Below are positions 1-5,946 of a stretch of DNA of 8,080 nucleotides, piece by piece (position 1 is the stretch's first letter; each line of letters opens with the position of its first letter). The notes beneath the pieces are model-generated. The model was not told where the DNA came from, did no database searches, and was given only the letters and a program-made list of their open reading frames with translations. Source of the stretch: an uncultured Fidelibacterota bacterium (lineage in GTDB: Bacteria > Fidelibacterota > Fidelibacteria > Fidelibacterales > Fidelibacteraceae). The stretch spans positions 1 through 8,080 of the forward strand of contig CALMFL010000307.1 in assembly GCA_937862595.1 (NCBI GenBank), in the 5' to 3' direction. A program made the position numbers and the translations under genes.

Positions 1-501
1 GCGCACGAACTGGGCGTTTATTTTGAAACACCCGTTTTCGACGGCGCAAGCATCGGTGAGATCGCGGCCCTGATGAAACAGGCGAACCTCCCCGAAAACG
101 GAAAGGTCGACCTCTATGACGGGCGCAGCGGACAAAAGATCGATAATCCGGTCGCCTGCGGCTACATCTATATGATGAAGCTGGCGCACATGATCGAAGA
201 CAAGATGCACGCACGGTCCACAGGCCCTTACTCCCTCATCACGCAGCAGCCTCTGGGCGGAAAAGCCCAGTTCGGCGGCCAGCGCTTCGGAGAAATGGAA
301 GTGTGGGCGCTTGAGGCTTACGGCGCCGCACATACGCTTCAGGAAGTACTTACCGTCAAATCCGACGACGTGGACGGAAGAACGCGTATTTACAATGCGA
401 TCGTGAAGGGCGAGAATCTGCCTGCGTACGGAACGCCGGAATCCTTCAATGTTCTGCTGAAAGAACTTGAGGGTCTCGGAATTGAAATGGATTTGATATA
501 A
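1..501 (+). CDS. rpoB: RNA polymerase beta subunit, C-terminal part (partial)
   Basis: This is the C-terminal 166 residues of the beta subunit; the reading frame is open from base 1 and ends at TAA 499-501. Together with beta' this part forms the RNA polymerase core. The hallmark C-terminal text is visible: KLAHMIEDKMHARSTGPYSL, then QQPLGGKAQFGGQRFGEMEV and WALEAYGAAHTLQEVLTVKSDD. In known polymerases this segment holds the clamp-anchoring region that interlocks with beta' and sits near the switch regions. The frame continues upstream of the first ATG (base 73) as AHELGVYFETPVFDGASIGE, so that ATG is internal and the gene is cut by the window edge. The last residues, ELEGLGIEMDLI, are a typical short beta C terminus. 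rpoC follows after 24 nt, in the same reading frame. The rifampicin-binding region is outside the window. Confidence 0.98.
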   Translation, partial: AHELGVYFETPVFDGASIGEIAALMKQANLPENGKVDLYDGRSGQKIDNPVACGYIYMMKLAHMIEDKMHARSTGPYSLITQQPLGGKAQFGGQRFGEMEVWALEAYGAAHTLQEVLTVKSDDVDGRTRIYNAIVKGENLPAYGTPESFNVLLKELEGLGIEMDLI

Positions 502-502
502 T
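494..502 (+). promoter_or_regulatory. Candidate extended -10 element at the rpoB/rpoC junction
   Basis: The bases TGATATAAT match the sigma70 extended -10 pattern TGnTATAAT exactly and overlap the rpoB stop codon TAA (499-501). A start about 7 nt downstream would lie near 509, giving a leader of roughly 17 nt that still contains the rpoC Shine-Dalgarno. No good -35 hexamer is present at 16-18 nt; TTGAGG at 467-472 is 24 nt away. The match could be chance at an AT-rich junction, so this is a weak call. Confidence 0.25.
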
Positions 503-512
503 ATCCTTCTAT

Positions 513-520
513 AGGAGGAG
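513..520 (+). promoter_or_regulatory. Strong ribosome binding site of rpoC
   Basis: AGGAGGAG contains the complete AGGAGG core (513-518), 7 nt before the TTG at 526. It decides the start codon: the only other near candidate, TTG at 532, would be 13 nt away, and the first in-frame ATG is about 100 codons into the conserved domain. A weak 4-bp pairing of TCCT (504-507) with AGGA (513-516) is possible but unlikely to matter. Confidence 0.85.
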
Positions 521-525
521 TTACT

Positions 526-3500
526 TTGGCATTGAGCACATTACAACAAAAGTCGACGAGCAAAGACTTCCAGAAAATACAGATACGTCTTTCCTCGCCG
601 GAATCGATATTGAGTAAATCCCGCGGTGAGGTCCTGAAACCCGAGACCATCAACTATCGCTCCTACAAACCCGAAAAAGACGGGTTGTTCTGCGAAAAAA
701 TATTTGGTCCGGTCAAGGACTGGGAATGTCACTGCGGCAAATACAAACGCATTCGCTACAAAGGGATCGTCTGCGACCGATGCGGCGTGGAAGTCACGCG
801 CAAAAGCGTCCGGCGCGAACGGATGGGCCATATCAACCTGGCCGTTCCGGTCGTTCATATCTGGTTCCTGAAATCCATTCCCTCGAAACTGGCGAATGTT
901 CTCGGTATTGCAGCAAAAGAACTCGAACAGATCATTTACTATGAATCGTATGTCGTGATCCAGCCCGGCAAGGCCGAAGTCGAGGATAACGGAAAAGTAC
1001 GCCCCGTCCGCCATATGGAATTGCTGGACGAGGATACCTATTTCGAACTTCTCTACGCCTACGGGGAAGAATCCGAACAGGCGATCGATGAAAAGGACCT
1101 GTTTATCGCCAAGACCGGCGCTCAGGCGGTTTACGAACTGCTGGTCGATCTTGACGTCCCTCAGATCGTCAGCGAACTGAAGGCGCAGCTTAAGACGACG
1201 AACTCCGTTTCCGAACGCGACGACATCGTCAAACGCCTTAAGATACTGAAATCTTTCCTGAACAATGAAGATGAAGAACCGATCAACCGTCCGGAATTCA
1301 TGATCCTGAAGGTGCTTCCCGTCATTCCGCCGGAATTACGGCCGCTTGTCCCGCTGGAAGGCGGACGCTTTGCGGCTTCGGACCTGAATGACCTCTACCG
1401 CCGCGTGATCATCCGGAACAACCGCTTAAAACAGCTGATCGATATCAAAGCTCCGGAAGTCATCCTCCGGAACGAAAAACGCATGCTCCAGGAAGCCGTG
1501 GACTCCCTTTTCGACAACGGAAGAAAACGTGCGGCGGTCCGTTCCGGCACACGCCGTCCGCTGAAATCCCTGTCCGACATGCTCAACGGCAAAGAGGGCC
1601 GGTTCCGTCAGAACCTGCTCGGGAAACGCGTCGATTATTCCGCGCGTTCCGTGATCGTTGTGGGTCCCGAATTGAAGATGCACGAATGCGGTATCCCGAA
1701 AAAAATGGCTACCGAACTTTTCAAGCCGCATCTCATCCACGAATTGCTTGTCCGCGGGAAAGCGGGAACGGCCAAGGTCGCCAAGACCATGGTCGAACGG
1801 CGCGACCCCGAGGTCATGAACCTTCTGGAATATGTCGTAAAAGATCACCCGGTTCTGCTGAACCGCGCACCGACCCTGCACCGTCTGGGTATCCAGGCGT
1901 TCCAGCCCATCCTGATCGACGGGAAAGCCATCCGCATCCATCCGCTCGTTTGTTCCGCGTTCAACGCCGACTTCGACGGGGACCAGATGGCGGTGCACGT
2001 GCCGCTTTCCTTTGAAGCGCAGATCGAGTGCCGCATGCTGATGCTTGCGAGCAGCAACATCCTGCACCCCGCGCACGGGAACCCGATCGCCATTCCTTCA
2101 CAGGATATGGTGTTGGGCTCTTACTACATCACCCGCGCCAAATCCAACCAGCCCGGCGAGGGTTCCGTCTTTTACAGTAAGGACGAAGCCCTGCTTGCCC
2201 TGGATAACAGCTGGGTGACCCTGCATGCAAAGGTCAAACTGCTGGTGGACGGAAAGATCGTTCCCACCACGGTCGGCCGCATCCTGTTCAACTCGATCGT
2301 TCCCGATGAACTGCCGTTCTACAACGAACTGATCACCAAAAAACGGATCGAAAGCATTGTCGGGGAAAGCAACCGCATCGTCGGCATCAACCGCACGGTG
2401 GAGTTCCTGGACGACCTGAAAAACCTCGGTTTCGCCATGGCGACCCAATCCGGCGTATCCATCGGGCTTTCCGACGTTATCATCCCGGAAGACAAATTCA
2501 CCATTATCGATAAGACCCAGAAAAGCGTGAATGACATTAACGATAAACGCAGCCGCGGATTCATCACGGAGAACGAGCGTTACAATAAGGTCATTGACGC
2601 CTGGTCAAAGACCACCGATGCCGTACAGGCGGTCATGAACAAAAAGCTGGTCGAAGACAACGAAGGCTTCAATCCGCTGTTCATGATGTCCGACTCCGGC
2701 GCCCGCGGTTCCAAGGACCAGATCAAACAGCTTGCCGGTATGCGCGGACTGATGAACAAACCGCAGAAGAACGTGACCGGCGGCGGCGGCGATATTATTG
2801 AAACGCCCATTACCTCGAACTTCAAAGAAGGGCTGACCGTTCTGGAATACTTCATTTCCACCCACGGCGCCCGAAAAGGTCTTTCCGATACGGCCCTGAA
2901 GACGGCGGATGCCGGTTACCTTACCCGTCGTCTCGTTGACGTCGCCCAGGATGTGGTGATCAACGAAGAGGACTGCGGTACGATCAACGGAATTCGCGTC
3001 ACGTCCCTGAAAGAAGGGGAAAATATTATTGAATACCTGAAAGAACGTATCGTCGGCCGCGTACTGCAGGAAGATGTGATCGACCCCCTGACCGACGAGG
3101 TCATCGCGGAAGTCGGCCAGTTCGTCGACGAAACCCTGGCAGACCGCATCTCCAACAGCAACGTGGAATCCGTCTATATTCGTTCCGTCCTCACCTGTGA
3201 AGCCCGGACCGGCGTTTGTGCGAAATGCTACGGACGCAACCTGGCGACCGACAAGCTGGTCAACACCGGAGAGGCCGTGGGAATTATGGCCGCGCAATCC
3301 ATCGGCGAGCCCGGCACGCAGCTGACCCTGCGTACCTTCCACATCGGCGGTACCGCCAGCCGTATCATTCAGGAATCGCATCAGACGGCACGTTTCGAAG
3401 GACGGGTTGAATTTTCCGACAATCTTCTGATCTCGGAAAACGACCTGAACATCGTGCTTGTCCGTAACGGAAAGATATCGATCATCGACAGCGACAACCG

Positions 3501-4821
3501 CAACCTCATCACCTACACCATTCCTCAGGGAGCCAAGGTGCACGTGAAGGACGGCGGCCAGGTCGGGACCGAGACCATTCTTTACGACTGGGATGCCTAC
3601 AACGAACATATCGTATCCCGCTATGACGGGAAGGTCAAGTTCATCGATCTGATCGAAGGCGTGACCTATGACGAGGTCACCGATTCCTCCGGCCATATGG
3701 AATGGCAGGTCATTGCGTCCAAAGATCGTGAAAAGACCGCGCGCGTCGCGATCCTTAACGATGCGGGCGAACTGGTCGGCAAGCCCATCGCACTGCCGGA
3801 GAACAGCTCGATCATCGTCAAGGAAGGCGACAAGGTCATCCAGGGACAGACCATGGCAAAACGCTCGAAGGAAAGCGCCCGAAGCAACGATATTACCGGC
3901 GGTCTGCCGCGGGTATCCGAGCTCTTCGAAGCGCGGAACCCCAGCAATGAAGCCGTGGTGTCCGAAGTCGACGGCCATGTCCGCTTCGATAAATTGCAGC
4001 ACGGTATCCAGACCATCCGCGTGGCCAACGAACTGGGCGAGATCTACACCTACAAGATCCCGAAAGGGAAACATATCCTCGTCCACGAAGGCGACTATAT
4101 CCGTTCCGGAGAACCCCTGTGCGACGGCGCCATTCCCCCCCGCAAGATCCTCAAGATCCGCGGCGTGAAGGAAGTCCAGAAGCACCTCCTGAACGAGATC
4201 CAGCACGTATACCGCCTGCAGGGCGTGCGCATCAACGACAAACACATTGAAGTGATCGTCCGCCAGATGCTGCAGAAGGTCGAGATCAGCGATCCCGGCG
4301 ATACGAATTTCCTCGTCGGAGACCGTGTCAGCCGTCAGGAAGTCCAGTCGGAAAACGACAAGCTCTTTGATATGGTCACCATCTCCGATGCCGGCGAAAC
4401 CTCCCTGATCGAAGGGAACGTCTATCCGCGGGATATGGTGAAAGAAGACAACGTGCGCCACAAGGCGGCGGACAAGCGGCCCGCAAAATTCAAGGCGGCC
4501 CGTCCGGCGACCTTTGATCCCCTGCTTCTGGGTATCACCCGCGCATCGCTGAATACCGAGAGCTTCCTTTCCGCCGCATCCTTCCAGGAAACGACCCGCG
4601 TTCTGACCGATGCGGCCATTTCCGGCAAGATCGACGACCTCAGCGGACTGAAAGAGAATATCATCATCGGCCGCATGATCCCCGCAGGGACCGGTATGGA
4701 AAAATATACCCGTCTGCGCGTGGAAGAACCGGTTTTCGATGAAACGGAGACCGTCAAAACGGGTTTTGACCGGACCGGGACCGAAGAGCTTGCAGAAGCT
4801 CCGGAACAACCGGCTGACTAA
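526..4821 (+). CDS. rpoC: DNA-directed RNA polymerase beta' subunit
   Basis: This is the catalytic beta' subunit of RNA polymerase, 1431 residues (E. coli 1407). The N-terminal zinc ribbon uses C68, C70, C83 and C86. Switch 2 and neighbouring clamp text lies near 345-400 (NGKEGRFRQNLLGKRVDYSA). The active-site loop NADFDGD is at 480-486, with Mg-binding D482, D484 and D486. The bridge helix is near 766-800 (FKEGLTVLEYFISTHGARKG). The second zinc site is C817, C891, C898 and C901. The trigger loop includes L935, R936 and H939. About 180 residues (943-1121) then precede ITGGLPRVSELFEAR, matching an SI3-type trigger-loop insertion. The C terminus ends in an acidic tail (about 1405-1431). The start is TTG, chosen from the strong SD and the conserved start of the protein. 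The stop TAA is followed by a terminator. Sequence text resembles FCB-group beta'. Confidence 0.98.
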   Translation: MALSTLQQKSTSKDFQKIQIRLSSPESILSKSRGEVLKPETINYRSYKPEKDGLFCEKIFGPVKDWECHCGKYKRIRYKGIVCDRCGVEVTRKSVRRERMGHINLAVPVVHIWFLKSIPSKLANVLGIAAKELEQIIYYESYVVIQPGKAEVEDNGKVRPVRHMELLDEDTYFELLYAYGEESEQAIDEKDLFIAKTGAQAVYELLVDLDVPQIVSELKAQLKTTNSVSERDDIVKRLKILKSFLNNEDEEPINRPEFMILKVLPVIPPELRPLVPLEGGRFAASDLNDLYRRVIIRNNRLKQLIDIKAPEVILRNEKRMLQEAVDSLFDNGRKRAAVRSGTRRPLKSLSDMLNGKEGRFRQNLLGKRVDYSARSVIVVGPELKMHECGIPKKMATELFKPHLIHELLVRGKAGTAKVAKTMVERRDPEVMNLLEYVVKDHPVLLNRAPTLHRLGIQAFQPILIDGKAIRIHPLVCSAFNADFDGDQMAVHVPLSFEAQIECRMLMLASSNILHPAHGNPIAIPSQDMVLGSYYITRAKSNQPGEGSVFYSKDEALLALDNSWVTLHAKVKLLVDGKIVPTTVGRILFNSIVPDELPFYNELITKKRIESIVGESNRIVGINRTVEFLDDLKNLGFAMATQSGVSIGLSDVIIPEDKFTIIDKTQKSVNDINDKRSRGFITENERYNKVIDAWSKTTDAVQAVMNKKLVEDNEGFNPLFMMSDSGARGSKDQIKQLAGMRGLMNKPQKNVTGGGGDIIETPITSNFKEGLTVLEYFISTHGARKGLSDTALKTADAGYLTRRLVDVAQDVVINEEDCGTINGIRVTSLKEGENIIEYLKERIVGRVLQEDVIDPLTDEVIAEVGQFVDETLADRISNSNVESVYIRSVLTCEARTGVCAKCYGRNLATDKLVNTGEAVGIMAAQSIGEPGTQLTLRTFHIGGTASRIIQESHQTARFEGRVEFSDNLLISENDLNIVLVRNGKISIIDSDNRNLITYTIPQGAKVHVKDGGQVGTETILYDWDAYNEHIVSRYDGKVKFIDLIEGVTYDEVTDSSGHMEWQVIASKDREKTARVAILNDAGELVGKPIALPENSSIIVKEGDKVIQGQTMAKRSKESARSNDITGGLPRVSELFEARNPSNEAVVSEVDGHVRFDKLQHGIQTIRVANELGEIYTYKIPKGKHILVHEGDYIRSGEPLCDGAIPPRKILKIRGVKEVQKHLLNEIQHVYRLQGVRINDKHIEVIVRQMLQKVEISDPGDTNFLVGDRVSRQEVQSENDKLFDMVTISDAGETSLIEGNVYPRDMVKEDNVRHKAADKRPAKFKAARPATFDPLLLGITRASLNTESFLSAASFQETTRVLTDAAISGKIDDLSGLKENIIIGRMIPAGTGMEKYTRLRVEEPVFDETETVKTGFDRTGTEELAEAPEQPAD

Positions 4822-4847
4822 GCAAACCCTTCACGGATGAATAACGG

Positions 4848-4876
4848 AACGCCCTGTTCGCGCAGGGCGTTTTTTT
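4848..4876 (+). terminator. Intrinsic terminator of the rpoBC transcription unit
   Basis: ACGCCCTG (4849-4856) pairs perfectly with CAGGGCGT (4863-4870) across a 6-nt loop; A4848-T4871 can extend the stem to 9 bp. A run of seven T follows (4870-4876). It starts 26 nt after the rpoC stop and closes the rpoBC unit before the rpsL promoter. Form and position are those of a classic Rho-independent terminator. Confidence 0.93.
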
Positions 4877-4910
4877 ATGCCCCCGCCGCAAGCAGGGAGG
4901 GGAGAAGGAA

Positions 4911-4926
4911 CGGAGACGACTCTCCG
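4911..4926 (+). repeat. Perfect 6-bp hairpin or inverted repeat in the rpoC-rpsL gap
   Basis: CGGAGA (4911-4916) and TCTCCG (4921-4926) are perfect reverse complements with a CGAC tetraloop, followed by seven A (4927-4933). There is no T run on either strand after the stem, so it is not a terminator. It lies about 80 bp upstream of the predicted -35 box of rpsL. Function unknown: a protein-binding site, an RNA processing signal for read-through transcripts, or chance. Confidence 0.35.
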
Positions 4927-4965
4927 AAAAAAAGATGTTATCGCCCTTCCCGGAAAACGGAAGGA

Positions 4966-5003
4966 AAAAGTGAAAAAAACACGTAAAAAATTAAAAACAA
5001 AAA
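4966..5003 (+). promoter_or_regulatory. A-rich UP-like element upstream of the rpsL promoter
   Basis: The 38 nt directly upstream of the predicted -35 box consist almost entirely of A and T, in A tracts of 5-7 bases, in otherwise GC-rich surroundings. Such phased A-tract DNA next to the -35 is where the alpha-subunit C-terminal domain binds at strong ribosomal promoters. The assignment rests on composition and position only. Confidence 0.5.
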
Positions 5004-5024
5004 CTTGCAAAGAAGCTTTACAAG
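5004..5024 (+). promoter_or_regulatory. Interrupted palindrome over the -35 box (candidate operator)
   Basis: CTTGCAAAG (5004-5012) and CTTTACAAG (5016-5024) are reverse complements in 8 of 9 positions around a 3-nt centre (AAG). The palindrome covers the whole -35 hexamer and much of the spacer of the predicted rpsL promoter. A dimeric repressor bound there would block polymerase. No further copy was noticed in this window. The regulator, if any, cannot be named from the sequence. Confidence 0.4.
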
Positions 5025-5033
5025 CATTATCTT
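5005..5033 (+). promoter_or_regulatory. Predicted sigma70-type promoter of the str operon
   Basis: TTGCAA (5005-5010) is separated by 17 nt from TATCTT (5028-5033); each hexamer matches its consensus in 4 of 6 positions. The expected start is near 5040, giving a leader of about 28 nt to the rpsL ATG. An A-rich UP-like tract lies upstream and the rpoC terminator lies before that, so an independent promoter is expected here. CATTAT at 5025-5030 is an alternative -10 but would leave a 14-nt spacer. No TAnnTTTG box of the Bacteroidota type is seen. Confidence 0.6.
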
Positions 5034-5053
5034 ACTGAGCTTTTGTGAAAATC

Positions 5054-5058
5054 GGAGA
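5054..5058 (+). promoter_or_regulatory. Ribosome binding site of rpsL
   Basis: GGAGA lies 9 nt before the ATG at 5068 and decides the start. An in-frame TTG at 5005 would add 21 residues that S12 proteins lack, has no Shine-Dalgarno, and falls inside the predicted promoter. Confidence 0.8.
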
Positions 5059-5067
5059 AATACATTT

Positions 5068-5442
5068 ATGCCAACGATCAACCAGTTAGTACGACAAGGT
5101 AGAAAAAAGATCACAAAGAAGAACAAGGTACCCGCCTTGAACGCAAACCCGCAGAAACGCGGCGTTTGCACGCGCGTCTATACCACGACGCCCAAAAAGC
5201 CGAACTCGGCGCTGCGTAAAGTTGCGCGTGTTCGTCTGGTAACGGGAACAGAGGTGACGGCATACATCCCGGGGGAAGGACACAACCTTCAGGAGCACTC
5301 CATTGTGCTGATCGAAGGAGGCCGTGTTAAGGACCTTCCCGGTGTTCGCTACCATATCATTCGAGGCACACTGGATACTGCCGGTGTGGAAGGTAGGCGA
5401 CAGAGCAGATCACGTTACGGCGCAAAGCGGCCGAAATCTTAA
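5068..5442 (+). CDS. rpsL: 30S ribosomal protein S12
   Basis: Ribosomal protein S12 is 124 residues, the usual bacterial length, and collinear with E. coli S12. It lies at the interface face of the 30S subunit in the decoding centre and affects accuracy and tRNA selection. Recognisable text includes RGVCTRVYTTTPKKPNSALR (31-50), GEGHNLQEHS (69-78) and the conserved loop VKDLPGVRYH (87-96). Lysines K43 and K88, where substitutions give streptomycin resistance in known bacteria, are both unchanged, so a streptomycin-sensitive type of S12 is inferred. D89 corresponds to the aspartate that RimO methylthiolates in some bacteria. It is the first gene of the str operon, preceded by its own predicted promoter, and is followed by rpsG after 16 nt. 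Codons at both ends of the gene (TTA, CGA, AGA, AGG, TCA) differ from those in the middle. Confidence 0.98.
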   Translation: MPTINQLVRQGRKKITKKNKVPALNANPQKRGVCTRVYTTTPKKPNSALRKVARVRLVTGTEVTAYIPGEGHNLQEHSIVLIEGGRVKDLPGVRYHIIRGTLDTAGVEGRRQSRSRYGAKRPKS

Positions 5443-5458
5443 GGTTGGAGAGTAGTCT

Positions 5459-5929
5459 ATGTCAAGAAGGAATAAGCCACCCAAACGCGACGTATTACCG
5501 GATCCCAAGTATACTTCAAAGATCGTGACGAAATTCGTCAATAATTTGATGAAAGAGGGAAAAAAGGGTGTTGCCGAAAAGATCATGTATGACGCAATCG
5601 ACGTTCTGAACGAACAGACCGCGGGCAAGGGACTTGAAACGTTCCAGAAAGCCCTGGACAATGTCGCGCCCGTGCTGGAAGTAAAATCCAAACGCATCGG
5701 CGGCGCAACATACCAGGTTCCCGTTGAAGTTCGCCGTGATCGCCGCTATGCGCTTGCGATGCGCTGGATCATCAATTACTCCATCGCGCGTTCAGGCAAT
5801 ACCATGGCCCAGAAGCTGGCCTCAGAACTGATGTCTGCATCGAAAGGTGAGGGATCAGCAGTAAAGAAAAAAGAAGATACGCACAGAATGGCTGAGGCAA
5901 ACCGCGCGTTTGCACACTTCAGCCGCTAG
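5459..5929 (+). CDS. rpsG: 30S ribosomal protein S7
   Basis: Ribosomal protein S7 is 156 residues, the standard bacterial length. It is a primary assembly protein that binds the 3' major domain of 16S rRNA and nucleates the 30S head near the E site. The N-terminal basic arm is SRRNKPPKRD. The S7 signature region is about 20-46 (KIVTKFVNNLMKEGKKGVAE). KSKRIGGATYQVPVEVRRDR spans 76-95, and the C terminus is EDTHRMAEANRAFAHFSR. ATG is preceded by GGAG (5447-5450) at 8 nt. The 16-nt gap from rpsL and 17-nt gap to fusA point to one transcript with likely translational coupling. In E. coli S7 represses its operon through an RNA element in a long S12-S7 spacer; such an element cannot fit in the spacer here. 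Stop codon TAG. Confidence 0.98.
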   Translation: MSRRNKPPKRDVLPDPKYTSKIVTKFVNNLMKEGKKGVAEKIMYDAIDVLNEQTAGKGLETFQKALDNVAPVLEVKSKRIGGATYQVPVEVRRDRRYALAMRWIINYSIARSGNTMAQKLASELMSASKGEGSAVKKKEDTHRMAEANRAFAHFSR

Positions 5930-5934
5930 ACGAC

Positions 5935-5938
5935 AGGA
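5935..5938 (+). promoter_or_regulatory. Weak ribosome binding site of fusA
   Basis: AGGA lies 8 nt before the GTG at 5947; it is the only SD-like string in the 17-nt gap. The start is fixed because the protein begins MAIDLSKLRNIGIMAHIDAG, collinear with EF-G, and the next in-frame ATG (codon 14) lies just before the P-loop. Weak SD plus GTG suggests dependence on ribosomes arriving from rpsG. Confidence 0.6.
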
Positions 5939-5946
5939 CGTAGTAC

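Noticed and set aside
504..516. TCCT/AGGA pairing that could hide the rpoC SD
   Set aside because: Only four base pairs including two A-U; too weak to call a regulatory hairpin.
2605..4809. Open frame of 734 codons on the minus strand inside rpoC
   Set aside because: It is in codon register with rpoC, so minus-strand stops occur only where rpoC uses TTA, CTA or TCA, codons this gene avoids. Its translation looks like no known protein and there is no SD or promoter evidence.
4945..4964. CCTTCC/GGAAGG hairpin downstream of the rpoC terminator as a terminator on either strand
   Set aside because: Six pairs with an 8-nt loop, but the + strand continues into A rather than T, and on the minus strand the next T run is about 11 nt away.
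4877..5038. A 53-codon lysine-rich open frame from ATG 4877 between rpoC and rpsL
   Set aside because: Its ATG directly follows the terminator T run, it has no SD, and it runs through the UP-like tract and the predicted promoter. Its lysines come from A tracts, so it is read as a by-product of regulatory DNA.
5005..5067. A longer S12 starting at TTG 5005
   Set aside because: It would overlap the predicted promoter, lacks an SD, and would add 21 residues not found in S12 proteins; ATG 5068 with GGAGA fits the standard 124-residue protein.
4938..5171. A 77-codon hydrophobic open frame on the minus strand across the rpsL promoter
   Set aside because: Its phenylalanine and leucine content results from the A-rich + strand read backwards; it covers the promoter and rpsL start and has no initiation signals.
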